Positions 1 through 9,665 of a DNA stretch of 64,000 nt are shown in pieces (position 1 is the stretch's first letter; each line of letters opens with the position of its first letter). The notes under the pieces were generated by a model. That model did no database searches and had not been told where the DNA came from. It saw nothing but the letters and a program-made list of their open reading frames with translations. The translations under genes were made by a program, and so were the position numbers. The DNA is from an uncultured Flavobacteriales bacterium (GTDB taxonomy: Bacteria; Bacteroidota; Bacteroidia; Flavobacteriales_D; Crocinitomicaceae): positions 8,446 through 72,445 of the forward strand of contig CALEIK010000003.1 in the NCBI GenBank assembly GCA_937876195.1. Reading direction: 5' to 3'.

Positions 1-52
1 GCGCGCACTTTTCCTATGACCTCGTGTTGTTCATTACAATCTCTCGTCAACG

Positions 53-778
53 TTAATTCTGGATAATTCTAAGGCGTGTTGTCTGTTGTATGAGTAAGCA
101 TGGTGGAACTAAGATCGTAGGATCAATTTCCAAAACCTCAAAATACCTTAATCCACAAAGTGATTCTGGAAGATTCAACATGGGACCTGCTGCAGAAACA
201 TACAGTTCCCTCAATTTTCTCAGGTTACCTATTTCAGCAGGAAGTTCTTCTAGAAAATTTCGATTCAAATAGATGAATTGCAATTGCTCACATCCTCCAA
301 TCGACGGTGGAATTTTTTTCAGCTCATTGAATTTTAATTGAAGGACTTCCAATTTTTTCAAACGATGCATCGAGTCTGGCAGCGACCTAAGTTTATTTTG
401 ATTCAGAATTAGCTGTTGAAGATTTTCCAGTTCAACAATGGAATTTGGAAGTGTTTCTATATCGTTGTATTGCGCAGATAGGAGCCTTAAATTTTTGAGT
501 TGTCCTATGGATGAAGGAAGCGACGTTAGCTTGTTTTTCCCGAGGTATAATTTTTCTAGACTTTCTAGCTCTCCAATCCACTCAGGAATTTCTTGGATGT
601 TGTTTCCGTAAAGGCGAAGTACTTTGAGTGATTTGTTATGACGAATTTCCACTGGTAGTTCGGTGAGACCTCTCTTAGAAAGATTGATGGTCGTTTTATC
701 ACCAGATAAATCTACATCTCTTAATCCAGCACACGAAAACAATGTACTGAGAAGAAGGAATAATAAGGCATGTCGCAT
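53..778 (-). CDS. Leucine-rich-repeat lipoprotein
   Basis: A 241-residue protein with a lipoprotein signal: a hydrophobic N-terminus ends in the lipobox L-F-S-C with Cys16. Residues about 30-220 are a run of roughly 23-residue leucine-rich repeats of the bacterial LxxLPxxIGxL type, with Asn at the usual ladder positions. LRR proteins of this kind are protein-binding scaffolds; no enzymatic domain is visible. It is probably anchored in the periplasm or on the cell surface. It stands alone, divergent from the next gene. The partner is unknown. The 52 bases before its stop, at the window edge, hold nothing I recognise. Confidence 0.85.
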   Translation of the reverse strand: MRHALLFLLLSTLFSCAGLRDVDLSGDKTTINLSKRGLTELPVEIRHNKSLKVLRLYGNNIQEIPEWIGELESLEKLYLGKNKLTSLPSSIGQLKNLRLLSAQYNDIETLPNSIVELENLQQLILNQNKLRSLPDSMHRLKKLEVLQLKFNELKKIPPSIGGCEQLQFIYLNRNFLEELPAEIGNLRKLRELYVSAAGPMLNLPESLCGLRYFEVLEIDPTILVPPCLLIQQTTRLRIIQN

Positions 779-909
779 GACTAAATTTAAGGAATAAATA
801 GTAGGGAATAGTAGAATAGACGAAAAAAATCAACTATTTTTACATATAGTTGAACAAAGATTTGGCATGTAATTTGACATGTGGAACAAACAATTAAAAG
901 AATACAGTT

Positions 910-1314
910 ATGAAATTAGTTAGTGCCATTGCGCTCGGCGCATTTTTAATAGTAGGACTCAATGTGAATGCTCAAACAGAAAAGAGCCGAAAGGATGAGC
1001 CAGCAAAAAAAGTAACTTCTCTTCAAAAACTTGAAGTTAGTCCAGAAAAACAAGGGGAAGCAAGAGCAAAACGTCTTTCAGAAAAAGTAGATCTTTCAGA
1101 AGAGCAGTTTGAAAAAGTGAAGGTTCTTTTTACCAACATTGAAACGAAGAACAAAGGTGTTCGTGAGAATGCTAATATTAGCTCTGAACAAAAGCAGGAG
1201 ATTATAAAAAGCAATAATGATTATGAGCAAAGGGCGTTGAAAGACATTTTGACGCCAGAACAACTGAAAAAGTTGGATACTGCTCAACCAGCAAATTCAA
1301 ATAGCGTTAAGTAA
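910..1314 (+). CDS. Small periplasmic Spy/CpxP-like helical protein
   Basis: A 134-residue protein with a signal peptide ending near V-N-A-Q (residue 22). The mature part is charged and helical. It has two segments, around residues 55-75 (L-S-E-x-Q-x-x-K-V) and 105-120 (L-T-P-E-Q-L-K-K-L), that resemble the LTxxQ helices of Spy/CpxP-type periplasmic proteins, which often act as chaperones or stress sensors. The family assignment is by eye and loose. A hairpin terminator follows, so the gene is probably transcribed alone. Confidence 0.7.
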   Translation: MKLVSAIALGAFLIVGLNVNAQTEKSRKDEPAKKVTSLQKLEVSPEKQGEARAKRLSEKVDLSEEQFEKVKVLFTNIETKNKGVRENANISSEQKQEIIKSNNDYEQRALKDILTPEQLKKLDTAQPANSNSVK

Positions 1315-1347
1315 TTTATTTAACGAAAAAAATGCATTAAACTATTG

Positions 1348-1386
1348 AAAGGGTTTCCGAAGATTATTTTCAAGGAAGCCCTTTTT
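1348..1386 (+). terminator. Rho-independent terminator after the Spy-like gene
   Basis: An 11-bp stem, AAAGGGTTTCC pairing with GGAAGCCCTTT with one wobble, is followed by a T-run. It lies 33 bases after the stop codon of the gene ending at 1314. Confidence 0.85.
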
Positions 1387-1412
1387 ATTTAAATAAACCA
1401 ACACAATATTCT

Positions 1413-2150
1413 ATGAAAAAGATTTTTATTCCACTAGGTATTTTATCAATAATGCTTGTCTCTGCCTGCGATGTTTTGGAAGAAGCAGCAACTATCGTTA
1501 CAGACGGAAATTCAACAACTAAACCTTCATTAACCAATACAGAAGTTATTGCTGGACTCAAGGAAGCATTGACGGTCGGTATAACAAACTCTGTCAATTT
1601 AACTTCAGTAACAGATGGTTTTCTTGGAAATAGTGCAATCCGTTTACCTTTCCCTCCAGATGCCCTTAAAGTGAAAGAAAAAGCGTTGGATTGGGGACTT
1701 ACGAGTCAAGTGGAGAAGTTTGAAACAACATTGAATCGTGCTGCTGAGGAAGCATCTAAGGAAGCGTTACCAATTTTTAAGAAGGCCATTATGAATATGA
1801 GTATTCAAGATGGTTTTAGTATCTTGAATGGAGGTAATGGAGCAGCGACGAAATTCTTAAGAGACAACACGACTGCAGAGCTGACTACTGCTTTTTCACC
1901 AAAGGTGGAAGAGGCTATTTCAAAAGTGAAATTGACAGATTACTGGAATCCAATTATTACAAAGTATAACTCAGCTATGACATTTACAGGTGGAGAGAAA
2001 CTGAATCCTGATTTGGACAAGTACGTCACTGAATTGGCAATCAAAGGGTTATTTACAATGGTTGAAAAGGAGGAGAACAAAATCCGACAAGATCCAGCAG
2101 CGCGTGTAACAGATATTTTACAGAAAGTATTTAGCAGCGTAGCAAATTAG
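1413..2150 (+). CDS. DUF4197 family lipoprotein
   Basis: A 245-residue protein with a lipobox ending at Cys19 (V-S-A-C). The rest matches the DUF4197 pattern as I remember it: an N-terminal segment T-N-x-E-V-I-A-G-L-K-E-A-L, then L-P-F-P-P and the D-Y-W-N-P segment near residue 180. The family is widespread in Bacteroidota and Proteobacteria and its function is unknown. It probably faces the periplasm. It is bounded by terminators on both sides, so it is monocistronic. Confidence 0.85.
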   Translation: MKKIFIPLGILSIMLVSACDVLEEAATIVTDGNSTTKPSLTNTEVIAGLKEALTVGITNSVNLTSVTDGFLGNSAIRLPFPPDALKVKEKALDWGLTSQVEKFETTLNRAAEEASKEALPIFKKAIMNMSIQDGFSILNGGNGAATKFLRDNTTAELTTAFSPKVEEAISKVKLTDYWNPIITKYNSAMTFTGGEKLNPDLDKYVTELAIKGLFTMVEKEENKIRQDPAARVTDILQKVFSSVAN

Positions 2151-2171
2151 AAGAAACATTTTTAATGCGTG

Positions 2172-2208
2172 AAAACATCCGTTCCCATAAGGTGAGCGGA
2201 TGTTTTTA
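2172..2208 (+). terminator. Rho-independent terminator after the DUF4197 gene
   Basis: The arms AACATCCG and CGGATGTT form a stem around a 15-nt loop, followed by TTT. It sits just after the stop at 2150. Confidence 0.8.
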
Positions 2209-2250
2209 TTTTCAAGCCATAAACACTAATTTTATCCAAAAGAAGATTTC

Positions 2251-3114
2251 ATGCAGTATCCAGAAACAGAATTGGTATTGAACAAGGAAGGTCAAGTTTA
2301 TCACTTGGGACTTTCTCCACATCAGATTTCTGACCGAATAATTCTGGTGGGAGATCAAGACCGTGTTGCGTTGGTAGCTTCCTTTTTTGAATCTGTGGAA
2401 CATACATCGCAGCATCGCGAGTTTGTTACTAAAACGGGAGTTTATCAAGGGAAAAGAATCACAGTATTATCCACGGGAATTGGAACGGATAACATTGATA
2501 TTGTGATGAATGAAATGGATGCTTTGGCAAACATTCAGTTGGACAAACGGGAAGATGCTACATCATTCAAATCTTTAAAATTTGTGCGGATAGGCACGTG
2601 TGGAATTCTTCAACCGACAATTCCATTACATTCCTATATTTTGTCATCGCATGCTTGCGGATTAGATAATGTGGCTCACTTTTATGAGGTAGCGTTTTCA
2701 GAGGAAGAACAAATGATAAACAAGGAGATTCAAGAACACATTCAACTTCCTGCGCAAATTCAAACGTACGTTTCGAAAGCTTCGGAGTCTTTGTTTAGTC
2801 AGCTTTCTTCAGAAAAAACTGTCGAAGGAATTACAATTACGAGTAGTGGTTTTTACGGTCCACAAGGCCGTCAGTTGAGATTGAAGACGAAGACTACTTC
2901 ACTGAACGACAAAATCACATCGTTTAAAAGTGGGAGTCATCGCATTGTAAATTTTGAGATGGAAAGCTCAGCGTTGTTTTCACTTGGAAAGGCGTTAGGA
3001 CATGAATGTGCTACAATTTGTCTTGGTATTGCAAATCGGCCAAATAAGGAATTTTCCAAAGATTATTCACAGCACATGTTAGGTTTGATAAAATACGTCT
3101 TAGATCGCATTTAA
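2251..3114 (+). CDS. Nucleoside phosphorylase (uridine phosphorylase-like)
   Basis: A 287-residue cytosolic enzyme of the PNP_UDP_1 family, which cleaves nucleosides with phosphate to give the base and ribose-1-phosphate (nucleoside salvage). Visible signatures are G-D-Q-D-R near residue 34 (phosphate/ribose site), S-T-G-I-G-T-D-N (residues 74-81), R-I-G-T-C-G near 112, F-Y-G-P-Q-G-R near 201 and the ribose-binding M-E-S-S-A near 237. These fit the uridine phosphorylase branch best, but substrate choice among pyrimidine and purine nucleosides cannot be fixed from sequence. The gene overlaps the 3' end of the convergent cutC by 15 bp. Confidence 0.85.
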   Translation: MQYPETELVLNKEGQVYHLGLSPHQISDRIILVGDQDRVALVASFFESVEHTSQHREFVTKTGVYQGKRITVLSTGIGTDNIDIVMNEMDALANIQLDKREDATSFKSLKFVRIGTCGILQPTIPLHSYILSSHACGLDNVAHFYEVAFSEEEQMINKEIQEHIQLPAQIQTYVSKASESLFSQLSSEKTVEGITITSSGFYGPQGRQLRLKTKTTSLNDKITSFKSGSHRIVNFEMESSALFSLGKALGHECATICLGIANRPNKEFSKDYSQHMLGLIKYVLDRI

Positions 3115-3816
3115 CTTCACCTCCTGTATCGCTTCAATGAGGCGTTTCACTTTTTCCTCATCCACTTTTAGAATGGTTTCTGAGAACATGGATTCTTCAT
3201 CCAGCAAGTGTTTTTTCGTTCCTGAGAAATGAATTGCATCCGGTCGAATATCAGTCACTATTTTTTTTATGTTGCTCTGATTGATTCCACCACCAGGCAT
3301 AATTTCTATACGCCCATCGGCATATTCCATCATAGCTCTCAAATTTTCAGCACCGAGTTCAGCGTTGGAACCTAATCCAGAGGAAAGAATTCGTTTGATC
3401 CCTAAATTAATGAGTGTATCAATTGATTTTTCATAGTTATACGTATCATCAAATGCTCGATGGAAAGTCACCTCTAGATCTCCTGCTTTTTCAACCATGA
3501 GTCCGACTGCTTTTTCATCAATCATTCCAAATTCGTTAAGTGCGCCAATGACAACACCTTTCGCACCCAGTGTTCGACATTCTAGAATATCACGGAGAAT
3601 AATTTCAACTTCATCCCAACTGTACCTGAATCCACCTGGTCTTGGTCGCACGAGTACATGCGTTTCTATGCCATAAGCAATTGCGTAATCGATCATCCCT
3701 GGCGAAGGTGTTATTCCACCTTGCTCGAGCGTTTGACACAATTCAATTCGATCGAAATTAAGCGTTTTAGCTAACTGAATGGCTTCGATGGACGCGGCAC
3801 AAAGTTCAATTTTCAT
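3100..3816 (-). CDS. cutC: CutC family protein
   Basis: A 238-residue TIM-barrel protein of the CutC family. Signatures are the start M-K-I-E-L-C-A-A-S, D-R-I-E-L-C near residues 25-30, G-G-I-T-P-S-P, F-H-R-A-F-D near 118-123, I-L-S-S-G-L-G and I-M-P-G-G-G-I-N near 172-179. It was named for copper homeostasis in E. coli, but that role is debated and the biochemical activity is not settled. Its start overlaps the stop of the upstream hexosaminidase gene by 4 bp (ATGA), so the two are translationally coupled. That coupling hints at a role near amino-sugar use rather than copper. Confidence 0.93.
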   Translation of the reverse strand: MKIELCAASIEAIQLAKTLNFDRIELCQTLEQGGITPSPGMIDYAIAYGIETHVLVRPRPGGFRYSWDEVEIILRDILECRTLGAKGVVIGALNEFGMIDEKAVGLMVEKAGDLEVTFHRAFDDTYNYEKSIDTLINLGIKRILSSGLGSNAELGAENLRAMMEYADGRIEIMPGGGINQSNIKKIVTDIRPDAIHFSGTKKHLLDEESMFSETILKVDEEKVKRLIEAIQEVKLNAI

Positions 3817-6077
3817 TCTTCAAAATTTAAAATTAGTTCATCGATAAATGTCCAGGGGATGTTTCCCGCACCTTCCGCTCCAGAGGGTATTTTTGAAATA
3901 GAATAAGCGATGATTTTTAATCGCTGTGAAACTCCTGATAACGCAATTTTTTGGTATTCTTCCTTAATTTCGGTCTGGTTGATCAATGTCCATTGATTGT
4001 CTTGCGTTTCTTTATATATTTCTATTCGTTCAGGTAAATAAATCCAAGAACCTTTGGCATCTAAAAATCCGACAGTTATGTCTTTCAATTTTTTGGTTGC
4101 GGTAAGGTCGACAATGAACTCTACTTTTTTATGGTTGAAACCTAGCCATTCATCACCTTTCCAAGGACGTTTTCCTTTGATTCCATCAACAATCGTTAAA
4201 CTGCCATTGTGCGCATATTTTGGGTGGGGTTCAGAAAGAAGTTCAATCGGCAACCCAAGTCCATTATGTAGTAAAAATGTTGTAGATACACTTTCATTGA
4301 GCTTTGCTCCGCTAATTTTTAGTTGAATCTGCTGTTCTTTTCCGTCTTGAGGACGCTCGAAATAAAGGCTATCCTTCGAGCCCATTACCTGTCCACCTCC
4401 CATGCTAAAACCACCTATTTCCTTAGTGAACACATCATAGACCTCATTCTCGTCAACTCCTTGAACGGTGAGTTTGACCCCATTCAATATTCTCGAAAGC
4501 GAAATAGTAGGAAGGTAAATGGATTTTGAATAATGGACATTTAATTTTTCTAGGAACGGTTCGTGATAGTTCCTAAGTACATGAAGAAAGTCTGAATATT
4601 CTCGTTTATTGGTACTCCAGAGATTTTCAATCAATGCGAGTGCCCTTGGATACACCATGTATTCAACATGTTCGAAGGTGGGTATATATTCGGTCCATAC
4701 ATTGGCTTGACCGCCCAGTATATAAGGATGATAATCAATTGGTAATTCCTTTGGAATCAGTGAATAGCTGTGCACTTTCTCTAATGGTAAAAACCCACCG
4801 ATCGCTAATGGTTCACTCGAATGTCCGCTCTGGTAATAATCGAAATAGCAATACGATGTTGGAGACATCACCACATCATGTTGTAACATAGCCGCATCAA
4901 CTCCTCCTTGTTCGCCTCTCCAACTCATTACTGTAGCGTTGGTGGATAGACCACCTTCTAAAATTTCATCCCATCCAATAATTTTCTTTCCCTTTTCAGC
5001 TAAAAAATCATCCATTGTTTGAATGAAATAACTCTGCAAGGCGTGCTCATCCTCCAGTTCATTTTCCTTCATTACTTTTTGACATCTAACGCAATTTTCC
5101 CAACGTGTTTTGGGCGCCTCATCACCTCCAATATGGATATATTCAGAAGGAAATAATTCAACAACTTCCGTGAGGATGTCTTGTAAAAATTCAATCGTTT
5201 CGGCTTTGGAGCAGTATATATCTTCAAAGACTCCCCAATAGCCTGGAACACCTAGCTCATTTTGTGTACATGAATATTCTGGATAGGCAGCAAGTGCTGC
5301 GCGACTGTGCCCTGGCATTTCAATTTCGGGAATAACTTCAACATTTCTTGATTTCGCAAAAGCAACGACCTCTCTTATCTGGTCTTGCGTGTAGAATCCA
5401 CCCGATTTTGTTCCATCAAACTTCCAGGGTTGGTCGTTGTAATGCCCGATAAGTGTGCTGTCACGAAATCCTCCAATTTCAGTTAACAACGGGTATTTTT
5501 TAATTTCAATGCGCCAACCTTGATCATCGGTCAAATGCCAGTGAAACTTATTGAATTTATACATGGACATCAGATCGATAAAGCGTTTCACTTCATCAAC
5601 ACTGAAAAAGTGGCGACTGACATCTAAATGCAATCCGCGCCATTCAAAGGCAGGTTCATCTTGAATGAAACATTTTTTAATTTTCGGTTGTCCATCAATT
5701 GTAGAAATTAGCTGAAGCAACGTAACGACCGCATAAAAGGCACTTTCCTGAGAATTGTAAGTCACCACAATTTCCTGGTCGATGTTCATCGCATATTCAT
5801 TTGCAATCGCCTGCTTCTCATGTACAAAATTGATTTGTGAAAAATCCTGACTTTCAACCAATTCGATGGCATAAAGGGTTCTCAGTTTTTCCGCTAAGAA
5901 CGATTTTGCAGGTTCTGAAAGCGCTCCTGCATTGATAGAAACAGATTTACCTAAATTTAGATGTCCTACTATTTCTTGATAAGTGGAGGGTGTGGGAAGA
6001 ACAGGACATTGTGCAGAGCCAAGGTGACTCAATAAAAGTAAAGCACTACATATAACTAGGAATTTCACACCATCCAT
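3813..6077 (-). CDS. Beta-N-acetylhexosaminidase, glycoside hydrolase family 20
   Basis: A 754-residue exported enzyme with a signal peptide (residues 1-22, ending G-S-A-Q). It has the GH20 N-terminal domain, then the catalytic barrel from about residue 150 with H-W-H-L-T-D-D-Q-G-W and the catalytic pair in H-I-G-G-D-E-A-P near residues 315-320 (substrate-assisted mechanism). Residues about 630-754 form a beta-rich module resembling a discoidin (F5/8 C) fold. It should release GlcNAc or GalNAc from chitin oligomers or glycans in the periplasm or outside the cell. It is upstream of, and coupled to, cutC. Confidence 0.92.
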   Translation of the reverse strand: MDGVKFLVICSALLLLSHLGSAQCPVLPTPSTYQEIVGHLNLGKSVSINAGALSEPAKSFLAEKLRTLYAIELVESQDFSQINFVHEKQAIANEYAMNIDQEIVVTYNSQESAFYAVVTLLQLISTIDGQPKIKKCFIQDEPAFEWRGLHLDVSRHFFSVDEVKRFIDLMSMYKFNKFHWHLTDDQGWRIEIKKYPLLTEIGGFRDSTLIGHYNDQPWKFDGTKSGGFYTQDQIREVVAFAKSRNVEVIPEIEMPGHSRAALAAYPEYSCTQNELGVPGYWGVFEDIYCSKAETIEFLQDILTEVVELFPSEYIHIGGDEAPKTRWENCVRCQKVMKENELEDEHALQSYFIQTMDDFLAEKGKKIIGWDEILEGGLSTNATVMSWRGEQGGVDAAMLQHDVVMSPTSYCYFDYYQSGHSSEPLAIGGFLPLEKVHSYSLIPKELPIDYHPYILGGQANVWTEYIPTFEHVEYMVYPRALALIENLWSTNKREYSDFLHVLRNYHEPFLEKLNVHYSKSIYLPTISLSRILNGVKLTVQGVDENEVYDVFTKEIGGFSMGGGQVMGSKDSLYFERPQDGKEQQIQLKISGAKLNESVSTTFLLHNGLGLPIELLSEPHPKYAHNGSLTIVDGIKGKRPWKGDEWLGFNHKKVEFIVDLTATKKLKDITVGFLDAKGSWIYLPERIEIYKETQDNQWTLINQTEIKEEYQKIALSGVSQRLKIIAYSISKIPSGAEGAGNIPWTFIDELILNFEE

Positions 6078-6198
6078 TTTCGATTACAACTAATGTACTA
6101 CAAAAAAGAATTTGGAGTTCAAAAATGTCCCATTATTTCTAGGTGACAACTGTACGTTAACAATCTAGAAAATCTTTTCATTTCATACGAAGGTGAAA

Positions 6199-8763
6199 CT
6201 AATTTAGCTCCGTCAAAGTATTCTCAATAAGCGTTTTTAAATATGTTTTGTGTGCTTTCGTTGAAATATCTCCTGTAGTTGAACTCACCATTTTCTTTAT
6301 CTCATTCAAGAAATAGAGCGCATGAGACTGAGCAATACTGTTGTATTTGTCTTTTGATTTTCCATTCAAAATATCAATTAGCATTTTGGTGTATGTTGTT
6401 TGTAAGTTTTGGCGCATGGAATTTACATTCCCGCTGATGTCTGCTTTAAAAATCGCATCATTTAAATCTGTCATAACCTCAGAGAGCTTGTATTCATTTC
6501 CATACATTTCAGTGTCAACAATACGTTGCATAGTGTTTGGATGTAAAAGATGAACTAGTGCACCGTGCTGAATGGAAAGAATGCTTGCGTGAATTTTAGG
6601 ATCTTCAGAACGAGAGAAGAATCCGAATCCTCTTCTCTGCGCTTGAAGATAGGCGTACAATTCGTTGGAGAAATCAAAAGCCGTTGGAGCAAAAATGTAT
6701 GAGGAAAGTCCGGCCATTGCTTCTTTCTGATCGGCTTTGCTAAATGGCGTATAAGGCTGTGTTGCACCTTCCTGTCCAACCATCGCTCTATTTACACTAA
6801 CTCCACCGATGTAGCGAGACATGGTACTGGCAGCATCTCTATACTGACGCATCATGGAAAAATACCCTATCAGATGATCTTCGTGCGACGTATTTTCTTT
6901 GTCGTATTTCTGCATGAATTCTTTTGCAATCAACTTTACAAGTTCCATCCGTTCGATACTGTATTTCACAGCATCACTTGTTAAATCGAAAATGTTCACG
7001 TGTGGATCAATGCCTTTTCCAGGAGAACGCATGTCATCAGCGTCGTTACCAAAAATCAGTTCTGGTTCTGTGGAACGATCAAGCAATGCTTTTGTTTCAG
7101 CGTCTGTACGCCCAACTTCATAGGCGAACTGAATAGCCCATAAATCGTACGGACCTGGTCGCATGGTGTAATATTGACCTTGTTTTGAACGGTCCAGCGC
7201 TGCATTGACGGATGGATAGTCCATTACAGATCCCATCAATCCTACTTTGGTCGTTAACTCTGCATTGTGAATGACATCAATTCCGTGCATTTGACTCGCC
7301 TTCATGTTGTGATTCAACCCGAGGGTGTGACCGATTTCGTGCAGTACAAGGTAGTGAATGAATTCTTGAATGATTTTGCTATCTTCTATCGCTTGACCGT
7401 CGATGTATTGCGCCACCAATCCTGCAAAATTGTTGTTAATCGCAGCGACACTTGACATAGAACAACCTTCGTGTGGGCATGCAGAATACTCAACAAGGTG
7501 CTCTGCACTTGAGGGTTCACTGAAAAACTCTTCATTTCTCAAGTTCCCTAAAACCGAACGGTATTCAAACATGATATCAGCACCTAAGATTTCACCTGTT
7601 CTTGGATTGACAAAACTAGGCCCATAACCACCGAACGGTGGGGTAGGTGAAGCGGTCCAGCGCAAGACGTTGTAGCGAATGTCACCTGCATCCCAGTTAG
7701 CATCGTCAGGTTGTTGTTTAACAATTACAGCATTTTTGAAACCTGCTTTTTCAAAAGCGATGTTCCATTGCTCAGCTGCTGATTTTATGAGCGGACGTAA
7801 ATTTTCAGGTGTTGTGTTTTCCATCCACCAAACAATGGGTTCAACGGGCTCAGATATGGCTGCAGTAGGATCCTTTTTCACCAAGTTCCATTTGTGTACT
7901 AAATCGCGGTAATTGGCATTCACTGGCGCAGTCATGTCTGTAACATTCGTCGTGAAATATCCCACACGTGGATCATCAATAACAGGTTGAAAATCGTTTT
8001 CAGGCATTTGGATTAAACTGTGATAAACAACAATACTTACGTTTCTAGCATCGGTTACACCGCGAGAACCTGGGTTCAATACAGAAGGTTTAGAGAATAC
8101 ATATTCTATGGCAAGATCCGTGTTTTCTGGGTAATTTTTGATGCGATTGATTTTCGTTTTGTCCTTGTCCAGATTTCCTATTGAAAAGGCCATAGGATTT
8201 GCTCCTGGTCGAGTAGCTGGTTTGACTTGAGAGAACGTCTCACTTAAAAACAAATCGCCAGCTTCAATTAAATAGGAAGAATGATCTTTTTCTTCTGCCG
8301 CAATTTTAACGCTAGCGATAATTGCATTTGGCATATTCGCCTCAGAGGCTTTGGAAATTGCATTTTCAGGATCGAAATACGATGACGTATTTTGAGCAAC
8401 GAACTCAATTCTGTTGAAGTACTTTTCGATTTTGAATACTTTTGATCCGCGATAGTTTCCTCTAAAACCTCCAACCTCTACAATACCGTTGTCAACTTGG
8501 TTGAAGTAAATGAATTCTTTCCCTATTTGATCTGCATTGATGATCATTTTGATGGAACCATCTGTCGTGTCCTGATAAATTGGGAATAAACCATCAAACT
8601 TGGCGCAGTTTTTAGTCGCATCTTTGATGCTTTTAATATCCGTTTTTTCTTCTTTCGGAGCGTCTTTGTCCTTTTTTTTCTTCTTTTGGGCATGCGCATC
8701 CGTTGCGAATAAGGTAACAAGCAGAATAAGTCCAAGTTGAACGATTTTTTTAGTCGAAGTCAT
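6199..8763 (-). CDS. Zinc-dependent metalloprotease of the DUF5117/DUF5118 family
   Basis: An 854-residue secreted or periplasmic protein with a signal peptide ending T-D-A-H-A-Q (residue 26). A strikingly basic and charged stretch follows it (KKKKKDKDAPKEEK). The zinc site H-E-I-G-H-T-L-G-L-N-H (HExxHxxGxxH, metzincin-like) lies near residue 475. Regions of DUF5118 (N-terminal) and DUF5117 type flank it, and the length of 800-plus residues fits that family. The substrate is unknown. The upstream gene on the same strand is a tandem universal stress protein 31 bp away, so the two may be co-transcribed. Confidence 0.88.
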   Translation of the reverse strand: MTSTKKIVQLGLILLVTLFATDAHAQKKKKKDKDAPKEEKTDIKSIKDATKNCAKFDGLFPIYQDTTDGSIKMIINADQIGKEFIYFNQVDNGIVEVGGFRGNYRGSKVFKIEKYFNRIEFVAQNTSSYFDPENAISKASEANMPNAIIASVKIAAEEKDHSSYLIEAGDLFLSETFSQVKPATRPGANPMAFSIGNLDKDKTKINRIKNYPENTDLAIEYVFSKPSVLNPGSRGVTDARNVSIVVYHSLIQMPENDFQPVIDDPRVGYFTTNVTDMTAPVNANYRDLVHKWNLVKKDPTAAISEPVEPIVWWMENTTPENLRPLIKSAAEQWNIAFEKAGFKNAVIVKQQPDDANWDAGDIRYNVLRWTASPTPPFGGYGPSFVNPRTGEILGADIMFEYRSVLGNLRNEEFFSEPSSAEHLVEYSACPHEGCSMSSVAAINNNFAGLVAQYIDGQAIEDSKIIQEFIHYLVLHEIGHTLGLNHNMKASQMHGIDVIHNAELTTKVGLMGSVMDYPSVNAALDRSKQGQYYTMRPGPYDLWAIQFAYEVGRTDAETKALLDRSTEPELIFGNDADDMRSPGKGIDPHVNIFDLTSDAVKYSIERMELVKLIAKEFMQKYDKENTSHEDHLIGYFSMMRQYRDAASTMSRYIGGVSVNRAMVGQEGATQPYTPFSKADQKEAMAGLSSYIFAPTAFDFSNELYAYLQAQRRGFGFFSRSEDPKIHASILSIQHGALVHLLHPNTMQRIVDTEMYGNEYKLSEVMTDLNDAIFKADISGNVNSMRQNLQTTYTKMLIDILNGKSKDKYNSIAQSHALYFLNEIKKMVSSTTGDISTKAHKTYLKTLIENTLTELN

Positions 8764-8794
8764 TGAATATAGTTTTAATAAGTTGTGTTTTTAT

Positions 8795-9619
8795 TTAATA
8801 CGAGGTCACAACATTTCCTGTACTTACAGTTAATTCTTCTGCGTTTACGGTGAGTAACGGCAAGTGAAGCTCGTTTTCAATCATGGATTGAATGAAAGAA
8901 TTTGGGTTGGTAATAATTCCTTCTTGGTAATAACCAGCTGCCATAATATCAGCATCCACCTCAGCGGCATACTTCATTAGCTCCTTTTCATAGTTGGCAC
9001 CCATCGGAATATTTGCAATCACACAGTTGATTTTGTTGTCGTCAAAGTGTTTTTTCACAAGAGACTGATTGTTTTTCATGTGCTTTTCCAACCATTCATC
9101 TTTATCATGATAGCCAACTAGATGCACTGTGGCATTGAATTGTTTTGCCATTTTCCCTGCGAAGGTGGCAATTTGTATCGTTTTCTTCTCAAATGAGAAA
9201 GGCATTACAATGGTATTCAATTTATCCACCTCTTTTTTCCCTTGCGTAATTAGAAACGGTGCCGCTGAAGAACTAATCATGCGAACGGCGTGACTTCCAA
9301 ATATTTTTTGAAAACCATGTGCACCATGAGTTCCCATCACAATCAAGGTCACATCCAATAATTCACCCGCTTTTGCAATGTCAGCGAATAAATCGCCTAC
9401 CAAGACTTTCGTGGAGAGAAGAGCCTGTTCATTTTCTTTTAATTTCGTAACGACGGTTTTAAATTTTGCTTTTATTTCTGACTTTTCAGTGTTTCGTTTA
9501 ACAACGTGCAAAAGTGTTACTTTTCCATTATTGGCAAGTGCCAAATCTAAGCCAAGGCGCAATGCACTCTCAGAAACAGGTGTAAAGTCGTACGGGATTA
9601 AATAAAGAGGTTGTTCCAT
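8795..9619 (-). CDS. Tandem universal stress protein (two UspA domains)
   Basis: A 274-residue cytosolic protein with two UspA domains, about residues 3-145 and 150-265. The first keeps an ATP-binding signature G-T-H-G-A-H-G-x9-G-S of the GxxGx(9)G(S/T) type near residues 97-112. The second lacks an obvious copy and may not bind nucleotide. Tandem Usp proteins respond to starvation, redox or other stress. It sits 46 bp downstream of the M1 peptidase gene and 31 bp upstream of the DUF5117 protease, all on the minus strand. Confidence 0.9.
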   Translation of the reverse strand: MEQPLYLIPYDFTPVSESALRLGLDLALANNGKVTLLHVVKRNTEKSEIKAKFKTVVTKLKENEQALLSTKVLVGDLFADIAKAGELLDVTLIVMGTHGAHGFQKIFGSHAVRMISSSAAPFLITQGKKEVDKLNTIVMPFSFEKKTIQIATFAGKMAKQFNATVHLVGYHDKDEWLEKHMKNNQSLVKKHFDDNKINCVIANIPMGANYEKELMKYAAEVDADIMAAGYYQEGIITNPNSFIQSMIENELHLPLLTVNAEELTVSTGNVVTSY

Positions 9620-9665
9620 GCTAGTTTTTTTTGGTTTCGATAAATATATTCAAAAAAAAGCAAAA

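Noticed and set aside
3100..3114. Overlap of the phosphorylase and cutC 3' ends as a special signal
   Set aside because: A 15-bp convergent overlap is common in compact genomes. The same applies to 31305-31313.
8377..8390. A third copy of the regulator palindrome (ATACG-ATGA-CGTAT)
   Set aside because: Only the 5-bp arms match, the spacer differs and it lies inside the DUF5117 protease coding sequence.
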